A stretch of DNA of 64,000 nucleotides from Streptomyces sp. NRRL WC-3626 (lineage in GTDB: Bacteria > Actinomycetota > Actinomycetes > Streptomycetales > Streptomycetaceae), in assembly GCF_000718785.1 (NCBI RefSeq), contig NZ_JOCA01000001.1, forward strand, positions 1-64,000, in the 5' to 3' direction. The notes under the pieces were generated by a model, which did no database searches, had not been told where the DNA came from, and saw only the letters and a list, made by a program, of their open reading frames with translations. Below are positions 41,231-50,540 of the stretch, in pieces. Both the position numbers and the translations under genes were made by a program. Within the stretch, counting starts at the first letter, position 1; every line of letters starts with the position of its first letter.

Positions 41231-42712
41231 CTACACCGGCAGGAAGTTGATCGGGTGGCTGTCCGTCGCCCACAGGTACTGGACGGCGTACGCCCGCCAG
41301 GGCCGCCAGGCCGCGGCGCGGGCGGTGAGGGCGGCGGGGGTGGAGGGCAGGCCCAGGTCGCGGGCGGCGCGGCGGATGCCGAGGTCGGTGGGGAGGAAGG
41401 CGTCCGGGTCGCCCAGGGCGCGCATGGCGATGACGTCGGCGGTCCAGGGTCCGAAGCCGGGCAGGGCGAGGAGCAGGGCTCGGGTCTCGGCCCAGTCGCT
41501 CTCCACGCCCAGGTTGACCGAACCGTCGGCCAGGCGGGCCACCAGGGTGGTGAAGGTGGTGCGCCGGGTGCGCGGCATGGCGAGGGTCTCGGGGTCGAGG
41601 GCGGCCAGCGCCTCGGGGGACGGGAAGAGGTGGGTGAGGCCGCCCTCCGGGTCGTCGACCGGTGTGCCGTGCGCGGTGACCAGGCGGGCCGCGTGCGTAC
41701 GGGCGGCGGCCGTGGAGACCTGCTGGCCGAGGACGGCCCGTACGGCGAACTCGTCCGCGTCGACCGTACGCGGCACCCGGCGCCCCGGCGCCTTGTCCAC
41801 CAGGGGTGCGAGCACCGGGTCCGTCCGCAGCAGGCCGTCGACGGCGACCGGGTCGGCGTCCAGGTCGAGCAGGCGGCGGCAGCGGCTGATGGCGACGGTG
41901 AGGTCGCGGGGGTCGCCGAGGGTGAGGCGGCAGGCGATGTGGTCGGGGCGCGGGGTGAGGGCCACGATGCCGTGCCCGTACGGCAGGCGCAGGGTGCGCC
42001 GGTAGGCACCGTCCCGCCACTCCTCGACGCCGGGTACGGCGGTGGCGGCGAGGTGGCCGAAGAGGTTGTCGGGGTTGAGGGGGGCGCGGAACGGCAGCCG
42101 CAGGGAGAGCACGCCGGGGGTGCCGTGGGAGGCGTCCTTCGGCGCCCGGGTGCGCAGGTCGGTCGGGGCGAGCGCGTAGACCTCGCGGACGGTGTCGTTG
42201 AAGGTGCGGATGGAGGAGAAGCCCGCCGCGAAGGCGATCTCCGCCATCGGCAGCCCGGTCGTCTCGATGAGCAGCCGGGCGGTCTGGGCGCGCTGGGCGC
42301 GGGCGAGCGCGAGGGGGCCCGCGCCCAGCTCGGCGAGGAGCTGGCGTTCGATCTGCCGGGGGCTGTAGCCGAGCCGGGCGGCGAGTCCGGGGACGCCGTC
42401 GCGGTCCACGACGCCGTCGGCGATCAGACGCATGGCGCGGGCGACGAGGTCGGCACGCTCGTTCCACTCGGGCGAGCCGGGGCTGGTGTCGGGGCGGCAG
42501 CGCTTGCAGGCCCGGAATCCCGCCTGCTGGCAGGCGGCCGCGCTGGGGTGGAAGACCATGTTCTCGGGCTTGGGCGGGACCACCGGGCAGCTCGGACGGC
42601 AGTAGATGCCGGTGGTCAGGACGGCGGTGAAGAACCAGCCGTCGAAGCGCGCGTCCTTGGACCGGACGGCGCGCACGCAGCGCTCGGTGTCGGTGTGCAT
42701 CCCCTTCTGCAT
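41231..42712 (-). CDS. Ada-type regulator fused to AlkA 3-methyladenine DNA glycosylase
   Basis: A 493-residue fusion. Residues about 8-85 are the Ada zinc domain with its methyl-acceptor and zinc cysteines (TTGIYCRPSCPVVPPKPEN and RACKRCRPDTSP). An AraC-type HTH follows (GVPGLAARLGYSPRQIERQL, AFAAGFSSIRTFNDTVREVY), then an AlkA N-terminal domain and a HhH-GPD glycosylase (AVLGQQVSTAAARTHAARLV, LLALPGFGPWTADVIAMRALGD with the catalytic Asp). It would sense methylphosphotriesters, activate repair genes and excise alkylated bases. ATG 42712 is taken; ATG 42700 is possible. It heads the operon with ogt. Confidence 0.94.
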   Translation of the reverse strand: MQKGMHTDTERCVRAVRSKDARFDGWFFTAVLTTGIYCRPSCPVVPPKPENMVFHPSAAACQQAGFRACKRCRPDTSPGSPEWNERADLVARAMRLIADGVVDRDGVPGLAARLGYSPRQIERQLLAELGAGPLALARAQRAQTARLLIETTGLPMAEIAFAAGFSSIRTFNDTVREVYALAPTDLRTRAPKDASHGTPGVLSLRLPFRAPLNPDNLFGHLAATAVPGVEEWRDGAYRRTLRLPYGHGIVALTPRPDHIACRLTLGDPRDLTVAISRCRRLLDLDADPVAVDGLLRTDPVLAPLVDKAPGRRVPRTVDADEFAVRAVLGQQVSTAAARTHAARLVTAHGTPVDDPEGGLTHLFPSPEALAALDPETLAMPRTRRTTFTTLVARLADGSVNLGVESDWAETRALLLALPGFGPWTADVIAMRALGDPDAFLPTDLGIRRAARDLGLPSTPAALTARAAAWRPWRAYAVQYLWATDSHPINFLPV

Positions 42713-42840
42713 GGTTCAAGGATCGGGCACGCCGGGCGTCCGGGTCTGGCGGGAATCCGACATGGACCTCATGTGGGCTGGGCCTGTCCGGATCGCCTGC
42801 GGCGCCGCCCCCGGCCGGCGCCGCTCGGGGATCCTCCCGC

Positions 42841-45800
42841 TCACTCCCCCGCTGTGGGCCTGCGGGACAGGGCGGTCGCCTCGTCCACGTCGGTGAGCGG
42901 GCGCAGCCGGTAGGTGTAGGTGTGGTCGCGGTCGGCGAGGAGTTTGAACTCGTCGTGGGTGTGGGCGCCCCAGCTGTTGTCGCCGCCGACGCCCATCTGC
43001 CGGTGGTTGACCCTCAGGACCACCGCGTCCCGGGGAGTGAGCTGGTAGTCGTGCCGGACTCCGGCCGACAGGTCCTCCGGGGTGAAGTGCGAGGCGTTGA
43101 TCTCCAGGAGGGGTTCGCCCGACACCAGCAGGCCGCGCCCCCGTCCGTCGGTGAGGGCCGCCCAGCGGACGTCCGTCTTGTTGCCGTTCTCCTGCGGGCG
43201 GATGTAGGGAGTCCACTGGTCGGCGACGGTGGACGTGTAACGGCCCACGTCCGTCCCGGTGTTGCGGTCCCAGTGGTTCTCCTCGGGGCCGCGCCCGTAG
43301 TAGTGCAGGCGGTCCAGGGCGCGCGGCAGGAACAGCAGTGTGCCGACCTCCGGGATGTAGGGGAGGTTCGGGGCGCCGGGGTGGAGGGTGTGGTCGACCT
43401 TGATCTCGCCGTTGCCGAAGACCGTGCAGCGGGTGGTGTACGTCGATTCCGTCGAGGTGGGCAGTGTGCCGGCCACCGTGATCTCGACGGCCCGGTCGTC
43501 CAGGGTCCGTACGGTGACGCCCGTGACCTCGCGGCGGGCGCCGGCGTCGCGCCAGGTCTGGTTGCGGGTGTGGTGCCCGTTGCCGTGGTCGTTGTCGGTG
43601 GGGGCCCGCCAGTAGTTGGGCACGGGCCCGGAGGTGATCAGGCGGGTGCCCTTCGCCTCGTAGGAGGTGATGGTGCCGGTGCGCCTGTCGACGGTGACGG
43701 AGAAGCCCTTCCCGGTGACGCGGATGTCCTCGTCGCGGTCCTCGTGGCGCAGGGCGGGAACGCGCGACAGGGGCACAGGGGTTACGGCCGGTCCTGCGGC
43801 GTCGAGCGGGAGTTGCTGCCGTGCCACCTCGTGACCGGCCTTCGCCCACGGGGTGGACTCCTTGGTGGTGAAGGACAGTTGGAGGAAGTACTCGGTGCCC
43901 GCTGCCGGGTTCCCGGGGAGACGTACGGGCAGGGTGATGTCCTTCCCGGACAGCGGCGGCACGTTCAGCTGGTCGCGGGTGAGCCGTCCGCGCCGTACCA
44001 CCTCGCCGTCGGCGACGAGTTCCCAACGGGCGTCGAACTCACGGAGATCGGTGAACAGATACTCGTTGGTGAGGGTGACGGCGCCGGGGTCGGACGCGCC
44101 CAAGGTGCGGGTGGCGTTGACCGCCTGGTAGACGCGTTTGATCTCGGCGGCCTTGCCGGTGTGCCCCCGGTCGGCGGTGACGATGCCGTCGGCGACGAAC
44201 GCGCCGTCGTTGGGGTTGTCGCCCCAGTCACCGCCGTAGGCGAGGAACGTCCGTTCCGCGGGCCGCCGTCGGCCGGTCTTCACCGTGGCGGCGTCGAACC
44301 AGAACCGTACGCCGTCGTCGCCCGGTCCCCGGTCGTCCGAGGCCAGTTCGGCGGCGGTGAGGGAGCGGGCGTAGACGCGGGCGCGGCGGATCGTGCCGCT
44401 GAACTCGCGGGTCTGGTTGTCGGCGTCGGAGGCGAGCGCGAGCGGCGCGGTGTTGTTGTCGGGGCGCCGGTCGGTGGTGCGGGTGGCCTTCACGGCGCCG
44501 TCGGCGTACAGGGTGAGTGTGCCGGCGTCCGCGTCGAAGACGCCGGCGACATGGTGTTCGCGGCCGGTCCAGTCGTCGGGCACGGTCCAGTTCGCGGCGA
44601 TCCACTGTCCGCCGCCGTGGATGAAGAACTCCAGGGTCCGGCCGCTCTGCTTGAGCGCGTACTGAGTGTCGCCCTTGGCGATGACGGGCTGGTGGCCGCC
44701 CGTCACCCCGGGCGTGATCCAGGCCTCCAGGGTCAGTGAGCCCGTGAGGTCGAGGCTGTCGTGGCGTTCGAAGACGGTGATGCCGGACAGGCCCTTGTCG
44801 CGGTCGAGTTCGCCGCGGGTGGCGAGGATCTCGCCGCGCAGTCCGGCCGGACCGTCCTCGGTGAGCAGGGTGCGGACGGGAACGGGTGTGTAGAGGGACT
44901 GGTCGACGAAGTCCCAGATCCAGCCGCCCTGGAGGACGTCGTGCCGGCGGACGATGTCCCAGTACTTCTTGAAGTTGCCGTTGGAGTTCCCCATCGCGTG
45001 GGAGTACTCGATCATGACGTACGGCCGGGTGTCGGCGGTGTCGGCGGCACGCTGCTCGATACGGGACGGGCTCTCGTACATCCGGGAGCGGATGTCGCTG
45101 ATGCCCGGCCGGTCGTCGCCCTCGTACTGGATGACGCGGGTGGTGTCGTAGGAGCGGATCCAGTCGTGCATGGCGGTGAAGGTGGAACCGCCGCCGGCCT
45201 CGTTGCCGAGCGACCAGATGACGACCGCCGGGTGGTTCTTGTCCCGGTGGACCATGTTCTGGGCGCGGGCGACACAGGCCGCCGTCCACTGCGGGTGGTC
45301 GCCCGGGTACGCGTCGCGGATGCCGTGGGTCTCGAGGTTGGTCTCGTCGACGAGGTAGAGGCCGTACTCGTCGGCGAGTTCGTACCACAGCGGGTTGTTC
45401 GGGTAGTGCGAGGTGCGGACGGAGTTGATGTTCATCCGCTTGATGATCCCGATGTCCTCGACCAGGTCCTCGCGGGTGAGGGCGGTGCCGCGGGACGGGT
45501 GCATCTCGTGGCGGTTGGTGCCGCGGAAGGAGACGGGCCTGCCGTTGATCCGCATCAGCCCGTCCACGATGGCGAACTCGCGGAAGCCGACGCGGTGGGA
45601 CAGCGTCTCGGTCACCTTGCCGGCCGGGTCGCGGAGCCGCAGAACGGCCGTGTAGAGGTTCGGGTGTTCGGCCGACCACAGCCGGGGCTCCCGTACGGCC
45701 TTCGCCGCGCGCACGGTGACGTCCTCGCCGGCGCCGGCCGTGCCAAGATCGGCGGTCTGCTCCAGCGGACGGGCCCAGACGGCGTGGCCCCGGTCGTCGT

Positions 45801-46758
45801 ACAGCTGGGTCTCGACGGTGTAGCGGCCCGGCTCCCCGCCGCCGTACGCCCGTACGCTCGCCGTGACCGCCAGCTCGCCCTGTGTGTAGGCGTCGTTCAG
45901 CGGGGTCTCCAGCCTGAAGTCGCGCAGGTGCACGGCCGGGGTGGAGTACAGGTGGACCGAGCGGAAGATGCCGCTCAGCCGGATCATGTCCTGGTCCTCC
46001 AGCCAGTCGCCGTCGGAGTAGCGGTACACCTCGACGGCGATCTGGTTGGTGCCGGGCTTCAGGTGGTCGGTGATGTCGTACTCGGACGGCGTGTAGGAGT
46101 CCTCGTCGTAGCCGACGAGTTCGCCGTTGATCCACACGTAGTGGGCGGACTTGACGCCCTCGAAGTGGAGGAACGTGCGCCGGCCCTTCCAGGCGCGCGG
46201 GACGGTGAAGGTGCGGCGGTACTGGCCGACCGGGTTGTAGCGGGTGGGGGCGGCGGGCGGCCGGGGTTCCTCGCCGCGGCCGTTGGGGCCCCAGTACGGG
46301 TAGGTGATGTTCAGGTAGATCGGGAAGTCGTGGCCGTGCAGCTGCCACACGGACGGGACCGGGATGGTGTCCCAGTCGCCGTCGTCGGTGTCGGTGCGGT
46401 GGAAGTCGGGGTCGCGGTCCTCGGGGCGGTCGGCGTAGGCGAACTTCCAGGTGCCGTCGAGGCTCTGCCGGTAGGGCGACCGGGTGCGGTCGGCGGCGAG
46501 GGCCTGTCCGACGTCCCCGTACGGCATGAGTGTGGTGTGCGGGGGCTCGGTGCCGAGCCGGAAGACGCCGAAGTCGTTCCACTCCGGGGGCGCGTCGGCC
46601 GCCGTCCGCCGGCCGGCCGCGCACGCGGGGACGGCCGACGCGGACAGGGCGAGGGCGCCGAGCACGGCGGCGCCGGACTCCAGGAGCCGGCGGCGGCTGA
46701 CGACCGGCCGGGCGAAGCGGGCGGACCGGTCGGCGGGAGACATGGGGGGATGCGGCAT
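42841..46758 (-). CDS. Secreted GH2 beta-galactosidase-type enzyme with inserted LamG domain
   Basis: A 1305-residue exported glycoside hydrolase. The N-terminus has a Tat motif (SRRRLLESGAAVLGALALSA, about 21-40). GH2 sugar-binding and immunoglobulin-like domains (about 90-395) lead into the TIM barrel with acid/base Glu520 in WSLGNEAGGG and nucleophile Glu584 in IEYSHAMGNS. About residues 622-832 are a LamG/concanavalin-A-like sheet (GSLTLEAWITPG, HHVAGVFDADAGTLTLYADG) inserted before the barrel resumes at LAYGGDWGDNPNDG. The C-terminal beta-galactosidase small-chain domain follows (YYGRGPEENHWDRN). ATG 46758 has GAGGAAGG upstream. The likely substrate is a plant or algal beta-galactoside. 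Confidence 0.93.
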   Translation of the reverse strand: MPHPPMSPADRSARFARPVVSRRRLLESGAAVLGALALSASAVPACAAGRRTAADAPPEWNDFGVFRLGTEPPHTTLMPYGDVGQALAADRTRSPYRQSLDGTWKFAYADRPEDRDPDFHRTDTDDGDWDTIPVPSVWQLHGHDFPIYLNITYPYWGPNGRGEEPRPPAAPTRYNPVGQYRRTFTVPRAWKGRRTFLHFEGVKSAHYVWINGELVGYDEDSYTPSEYDITDHLKPGTNQIAVEVYRYSDGDWLEDQDMIRLSGIFRSVHLYSTPAVHLRDFRLETPLNDAYTQGELAVTASVRAYGGGEPGRYTVETQLYDDRGHAVWARPLEQTADLGTAGAGEDVTVRAAKAVREPRLWSAEHPNLYTAVLRLRDPAGKVTETLSHRVGFREFAIVDGLMRINGRPVSFRGTNRHEMHPSRGTALTREDLVEDIGIIKRMNINSVRTSHYPNNPLWYELADEYGLYLVDETNLETHGIRDAYPGDHPQWTAACVARAQNMVHRDKNHPAVVIWSLGNEAGGGSTFTAMHDWIRSYDTTRVIQYEGDDRPGISDIRSRMYESPSRIEQRAADTADTRPYVMIEYSHAMGNSNGNFKKYWDIVRRHDVLQGGWIWDFVDQSLYTPVPVRTLLTEDGPAGLRGEILATRGELDRDKGLSGITVFERHDSLDLTGSLTLEAWITPGVTGGHQPVIAKGDTQYALKQSGRTLEFFIHGGGQWIAANWTVPDDWTGREHHVAGVFDADAGTLTLYADGAVKATRTTDRRPDNNTAPLALASDADNQTREFSGTIRRARVYARSLTAAELASDDRGPGDDGVRFWFDAATVKTGRRRPAERTFLAYGGDWGDNPNDGAFVADGIVTADRGHTGKAAEIKRVYQAVNATRTLGASDPGAVTLTNEYLFTDLREFDARWELVADGEVVRRGRLTRDQLNVPPLSGKDITLPVRLPGNPAAGTEYFLQLSFTTKESTPWAKAGHEVARQQLPLDAAGPAVTPVPLSRVPALRHEDRDEDIRVTGKGFSVTVDRRTGTITSYEAKGTRLITSGPVPNYWRAPTDNDHGNGHHTRNQTWRDAGARREVTGVTVRTLDDRAVEITVAGTLPTSTESTYTTRCTVFGNGEIKVDHTLHPGAPNLPYIPEVGTLLFLPRALDRLHYYGRGPEENHWDRNTGTDVGRYTSTVADQWTPYIRPQENGNKTDVRWAALTDGRGRGLLVSGEPLLEINASHFTPEDLSAGVRHDYQLTPRDAVVLRVNHRQMGVGGDNSWGAHTHDEFKLLADRDHTYTYRLRPLTDVDEATALSRRPTAGE

Positions 46759-47006
46759 GGCCGTGGCCTTCCTCGGTACGACAGAGCACTGCGCGGACTG
46801 AGGGCACGTCGGACTGCCCCTCAACACGCCGGAGAACGGGGCGCGTTACGACAGGGAGGAATCGCGACTGGTGGTGACGGAGCAACTACTGAGCCAGCCA
46901 CACCCTAGAACTCGAACACAACCGAAGCAACGATCCCGTCGGACTCTGTGCGGTCCTGATGGTTCGACCGGGCCCGGGGCTCCCGCCCGTCTGGAATGAT
47001 CGGGTC

Positions 47007-47516
47007 ATGCCACGAAGTCGTCGCCGGTTCCTCGCCGCCGTGCCGTTGGTCCTGCTGGCCGTGGTGGCGGCAGGGTGCGGGAACGCCGAGCGGCCGCGCG
47101 CCGAGCCGCAGGCCTACTGTCCCCTCCCCGAGGAGCAGGGGCCGACTCCTTCCCCCTGCATCCCCTTCGACTGGAACCAGCGGGTGGCGGAGAACCACGC
47201 CTACCGCGACCGGATATCGATCACCGCCGAGCAGCAGGAGGCGGCCGCACCACGGGCGAAGGCGCTGACCGCCGTCCTCGGCGGGCCGGCGGACGACGGG
47301 CTCGGCGCGGCGGTCGCCGAGGCCCTCGGAGTACGGCCGGAGCAGATCGAGCTGCGCAGGCAGGGCTACGGGGTCCCCGCTCACGGTGTCCTGGTCGGCG
47401 GCGGCGAGGGCCGGGTGTGCGTCAACGGCGAGGTCGACGGCGCGGGCCACGTCGAGGTGGAGATCGTCGGCCGCACCCTCGAGGGCACCTGCCTGCCGGG
47501 CGAGGGCGGCCACTGA
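47007..47516 (+). CDS. Putative lipoprotein of unknown function
   Basis: A 169-residue exported protein. The first 24 residues are a signal with SRRRFLA (Tat-like twin arginine) and a lipobox ending LLAVVAAGC, so it is probably lipid-anchored outside the membrane. The mature part has further cysteines (AYCPLP, SPCIPFDW, RVCVNG, GTCLPG), allowing two disulfides. I recognise no domain. ATG 47007 is chosen as the codon giving the complete signal; the ribosome site is weak. It is divergent from the GH2 gene. Confidence 0.72.
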   Translation: MPRSRRRFLAAVPLVLLAVVAAGCGNAERPRAEPQAYCPLPEEQGPTPSPCIPFDWNQRVAENHAYRDRISITAEQQEAAAPRAKALTAVLGGPADDGLGAAVAEALGVRPEQIELRRQGYGVPAHGVLVGGGEGRVCVNGEVDGAGHVEVEIVGRTLEGTCLPGEGGH

Positions 47517-47528
47517 CACCGGGGGGTG

Positions 47529-47593
47529 GTACGCGCGGACGCGGCACCGTACGGACGGGGACCGCTCCGTACGCGCGGACGCGGCGCCGTACG
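47529..47593. repeat. Two 25-bp direct repeats, 40 bp apart
   Basis: 47529-47553 and 47569-47593 (GTACGCGCGGACGCGG...CCGTACG) differ at one base. Both copies are bounded by GTACG and CGTACG and so are partly palindromic. They lie between the convergent lipoprotein and macrodomain genes, reaching almost to the macrodomain stop at 47600. Confidence 0.85.
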
Positions 47594-47599
47594 CGCGCG

Positions 47600-48112
47600 T
47601 CAGCGCACGTGCTCCGCGAACGCCGCGTACGCCCGGTCGTCGAAGAGGACGAATCTGACCTCCTCGACCGCCGTGCCGGCGGCTCGGACGGCCTCCACCG
47701 CGATGCGGGCCGCGTCGTTTATCGGCCAGCCGTAGACGCCCGTCGAGACGGCGGGGAACGCGACCGTGCGGGCGCCCAGTTCGTCGGCGACGCGCAGCGA
47801 CTCGCGGTAGCAGGAGGCGAGCAGGGCGGAGCGGTCCTCGCCGGCGCTGTGGACCGGGCCGACGGTGTGGATCACCCAGCGGGCGTCGAGGCGGCCCGCT
47901 GTGGTGGCGACCGCCTGGCCGGTACGGAGCCCCTTGCCGTACCGCGAGGCGCGCAGGGCGCGGCACTCGGCCAGGATCTCCGGGCCGCCCCGGCGGTGGA
48001 TCGCGCCGTCGACGCCCCCGCCGCCGAGCAGGGACGAATTGGCCGCGTTGACGATCGCGTCGGCGCTCTGCTCGGTGATGTCGCCCTGGACGAGGGTGAG
48101 GGTGGGGGTCAT
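47600..48112 (-). CDS. Macrodomain protein (O-acetyl-ADP-ribose deacetylase type)
   Basis: A 170-residue stand-alone macrodomain. The ADP-ribose-binding features are the N-terminal [37 protein letters not shown] (Asp, Asn and glycine loop) and the phosphate loop [15 protein letters not shown]. Proteins of this YmdB-like length hydrolyse O-acetyl-ADP-ribose, the sirtuin product, or ADP-ribosyl esters on proteins. ATG 48112 overlaps the stop of the upstream FAD oxidoreductase gene (ATGA), so it is the second gene of that pair. A sirtuin lies 7 kb away. Confidence 0.94.
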   Translation of the reverse strand: MTPTLTLVQGDITEQSADAIVNAANSSLLGGGGVDGAIHRRGGPEILAECRALRASRYGKGLRTGQAVATTAGRLDARWVIHTVGPVHSAGEDRSALLASCYRESLRVADELGARTVAFPAVSTGVYGWPINDAARIAVEAVRAAGTAVEEVRFVLFDDRAYAAFAEHVR

Positions 48113-49527
48113 GACTGCCGCAGCCTCTTCCAGACGGCCTTCGCCGCGTTGTGACCCGACATGCCGTGCACACCGGGCCCGGGCGGGGTGGCCGACGAGC
48201 AGATGAACACGGCGGGGTGCGGGGTGGTGTACGGGGACAGGGAGAGCCTCGGACGCAGCATCAGCTGGAGTCCGGAGGCCGCACCGGAGGCGATGTCGCC
48301 GCCGACGTAGTTGGCGTTGCGGGCGGCGAGTTCGGGCGGGCCGGCGGTGGCGCGGGCGAGGACGCGGTCACGGAAACCGGGGGCGTAGCGCTCCAGTTGG
48401 CGTTCGATGGCGTCGGTGAGGTCGCCGGTCCAGCCGTTGGGCACATGGCCGTACACCCAGAAGACGTGCTTGCCCGCCGGGGCCCGGGTGGGGTCGGCGA
48501 CGCCGGGCTGCACGGTGATGAGGAACGGCGCGTCGGGGGCGCGGCCTTCGCGGGACGCGGCGCGCAGGGCGGCGCCGATCTCGCCGCTGTCCGCGCCGAT
48601 CTGTACGGTGCCGGCGGTGCGGGCCTGGGGGGCGGTCCAGGGGACGGGGCCGTCCAGCGCGTAGTCGATCTTGAAGACGCCGGGGCCGTAGCGGTAGTGC
48701 GCGTAGTGGCTGCCGAAGCCGGCGATGCGGGCCAGGGCGGTGGGCGAGGTGTCGAAGACGTAGGCGCGGGCCGGTGGCAGGTCGTCGAGGCGCTTGACCT
48801 CGTAGTCGGTGTGGACGCTGCCGCCGAGGTCCTTCAGATACGCGGCGAGGGCGTCGGAGAGGGACTGGGAGCCGCCGCGGGCGACGGGCCAGCCGCGGGA
48901 GTGCGCGGCGAGCGCGAAGACCAGGCCGACGGCGGAGGTGGCGAAGCCGCCGAGGGGCGCCATGACATGGGCGACGAGGCCGGCGAACAGGGTGCGGGCC
49001 CGCTCGTCGCGGAAGCGGCGGGTGAGCCAGGTCGACGGGGGCAGGCCGACCAGTCCGAAGCGGGCGAGGGTGAGCGGGTCGCGCGGCAGCGCGGTGAGCG
49101 GCAGGGACATGAAGTCCCTTGCCAGGGTGTCCCACTTGGGCAGGAACGGCTCGACGAGCCGGCGGTACGTGCCGGCGTCGCGCGGTCCGAAGGAGGCGGC
49201 GGTCTCCCCCACGGACCGGGAGAGCACGGCCGCGGTGCCGTCCGGGAACGGGTGCGCCATGGGGAGTTCGGGGTGCAGCCACTGAAGGCCGTAGCGCTCC
49301 AGCGGCAGGGCGCGGAACGCGGGCGAGCCGATCGCGAGGGGGTGCGCGGCGGAGCAGGGGTCGTGACGGAAGCCGGGCAGGGTGAGTTCCTCGGTGCGGG
49401 CCCCGCCGCCGACGGTGCCCTTCGCCTCGAACAGGGCCACGGAGAAGCCGCGCCGGGCCAGTTCCACGGCAGCCGTCAGCCCGTTCGGCCCCGCACCCAC
49501 CACGACCGCATCGAGCATCGACGGCAC
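48109..49527 (-). CDS. Phytoene-desaturase-like FAD-dependent oxidoreductase
   Basis: A 472-residue flavoprotein of the phytoene dehydrogenase/CrtI-like superfamily. It begins with an ADP-binding beta-alpha-beta ([30 protein letters not shown]) and the GGxxRT-type [17 protein letters not shown]; the C-terminus has the usual FAD loop in [22 protein letters not shown]. No carotenoid genes are adjacent, so the substrate is unknown. GTG 49527 is chosen because AAGGAG lies 7 nt upstream. It is coupled to the macrodomain gene downstream by ATGA. Confidence 0.9.
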   Translation of the reverse strand: MPSMLDAVVVGAGPNGLTAAVELARRGFSVALFEAKGTVGGGARTEELTLPGFRHDPCSAAHPLAIGSPAFRALPLERYGLQWLHPELPMAHPFPDGTAAVLSRSVGETAASFGPRDAGTYRRLVEPFLPKWDTLARDFMSLPLTALPRDPLTLARFGLVGLPPSTWLTRRFRDERARTLFAGLVAHVMAPLGGFATSAVGLVFALAAHSRGWPVARGGSQSLSDALAAYLKDLGGSVHTDYEVKRLDDLPPARAYVFDTSPTALARIAGFGSHYAHYRYGPGVFKIDYALDGPVPWTAPQARTAGTVQIGADSGEIGAALRAASREGRAPDAPFLITVQPGVADPTRAPAGKHVFWVYGHVPNGWTGDLTDAIERQLERYAPGFRDRVLARATAGPPELAARNANYVGGDIASGAASGLQLMLRPRLSLSPYTTPHPAVFICSSATPPGPGVHGMSGHNAAKAVWKRLRQS

Positions 49528-49564
49528 CTTCGGACTCCTTCGTCAGCCGACGGCCACTGGGGGA

Positions 49565-50440
49565 TCAGGATATGCCGGGGCGCTCGCGTTCTCCCGGGGC
49601 ATCCCGCGACAGCAGTTCCACGACCCGGCGGGCGGTGGCCTCGTCGCGGGCCGCGGTGAAGGGCAGGGTGTTGCCGCCGCGGACGCTGAAGGGCAGGCCG
49701 GCGCGGGTGAGGTGGGTGCCGCCCGCCTCCTCGACCAGGAGCAGTCCGGCCGCGTGGTCCCAGGCGGCCTCCCAGCTGAACGCGGTCGCGTCGGACTCGC
49801 CGCGGGCGATCGCCAGGTATTCCAGCCCGGCGGAGCCGCAGGAGCGGGGGGCCACGCCCTCGGTCCACAGGCCGAGCAGGGCGCGCTTCTGTTCGTCGGT
49901 GGTGTAGTCGGGGTGGGAGGTGGCCACGCGCAGGTCGCGGCCGGGTTCCGGGGAGCCGGCGCGCAGCGGCTCGCCGTCGAGGAGGGCGCCCCTGCCCCGT
50001 ACGGCCGTGGCGAACTGCTCGCGGACGGGGGCGTAGGTCCAGGAGGCGTGGACGACTCCGCGCACCGCGAGGGCCACCAGCGTGCAGAACCCGGTCTCGC
50101 CGCGTACGAACTGGCGGGTGCCGTCGACGGGGTCGACGATCCACACGGGGGTGTCGCCCTGTATCGCCTCGTACGACGCCGGGTTGGCGTGCACCGCCTC
50201 CTCGCCGACCACGACGGAGCCGGGCAGCAGGGTGGCGAGCTCTCCCGTGAGGTACAGCTCGGCGTCCCGGTCGGCGTCCGTCACCAGGTCGTGCGGGCCG
50301 GACTTGAGGTCCACGTCGTGCTCGCCGAGCCGCCGCCAGCGCGGCAGGATCTCCTTCGCCGCGGCCTTGCGGATCAGCTCCTCCACGTCGGAGGAGTGGC
50401 GGGCGAGAAACTCGTCGATGGTTTCGTGTGTCTCGATCAT
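49565..50440 (-). CDS. Inositol-monophosphatase-family phosphatase
   Basis: A 291-residue magnesium-dependent phosphatase. The metal-site motifs are VTDADRDAE, VVVGEEAVH, WIVDPVDGTRQFVRG (DPxDGT) and AFSWEAAWDHAAGLLLVEEAGG (WDxAAG). The family covers inositol, histidinol, fructose bisphosphate and 3'-phosphoadenosine phosphatases; the sequence does not single one out. It is leftward, 37 bp upstream of the FAD oxidoreductase start, so it may be the first gene of a three-gene unit with the oxidoreductase and macrodomain genes. Confidence 0.93.
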   Translation of the reverse strand: MIETHETIDEFLARHSSDVEELIRKAAAKEILPRWRRLGEHDVDLKSGPHDLVTDADRDAELYLTGELATLLPGSVVVGEEAVHANPASYEAIQGDTPVWIVDPVDGTRQFVRGETGFCTLVALAVRGVVHASWTYAPVREQFATAVRGRGALLDGEPLRAGSPEPGRDLRVATSHPDYTTDEQKRALLGLWTEGVAPRSCGSAGLEYLAIARGESDATAFSWEAAWDHAAGLLLVEEAGGTHLTRAGLPFSVRGGNTLPFTAARDEATARRVVELLSRDAPGERERPGIS

Positions 50441-50540
50441 GTCTCCATGAGAGCACGCACCACTGACATTCCCCGCCCGTCCGGTGCACTCCAGGTGGAA
50501 ACGGGATGAAAATGGGGTGTGCGCCCCTGCGGGCGTGGGT

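Noticed and set aside
44761..46908. 715-codon plus-strand frame opposite the GH2 gene
   Set aside because: Valine/glycine/aspartate-rich antisense translation with no motif; the minus strand encodes a clear GH2 enzyme.
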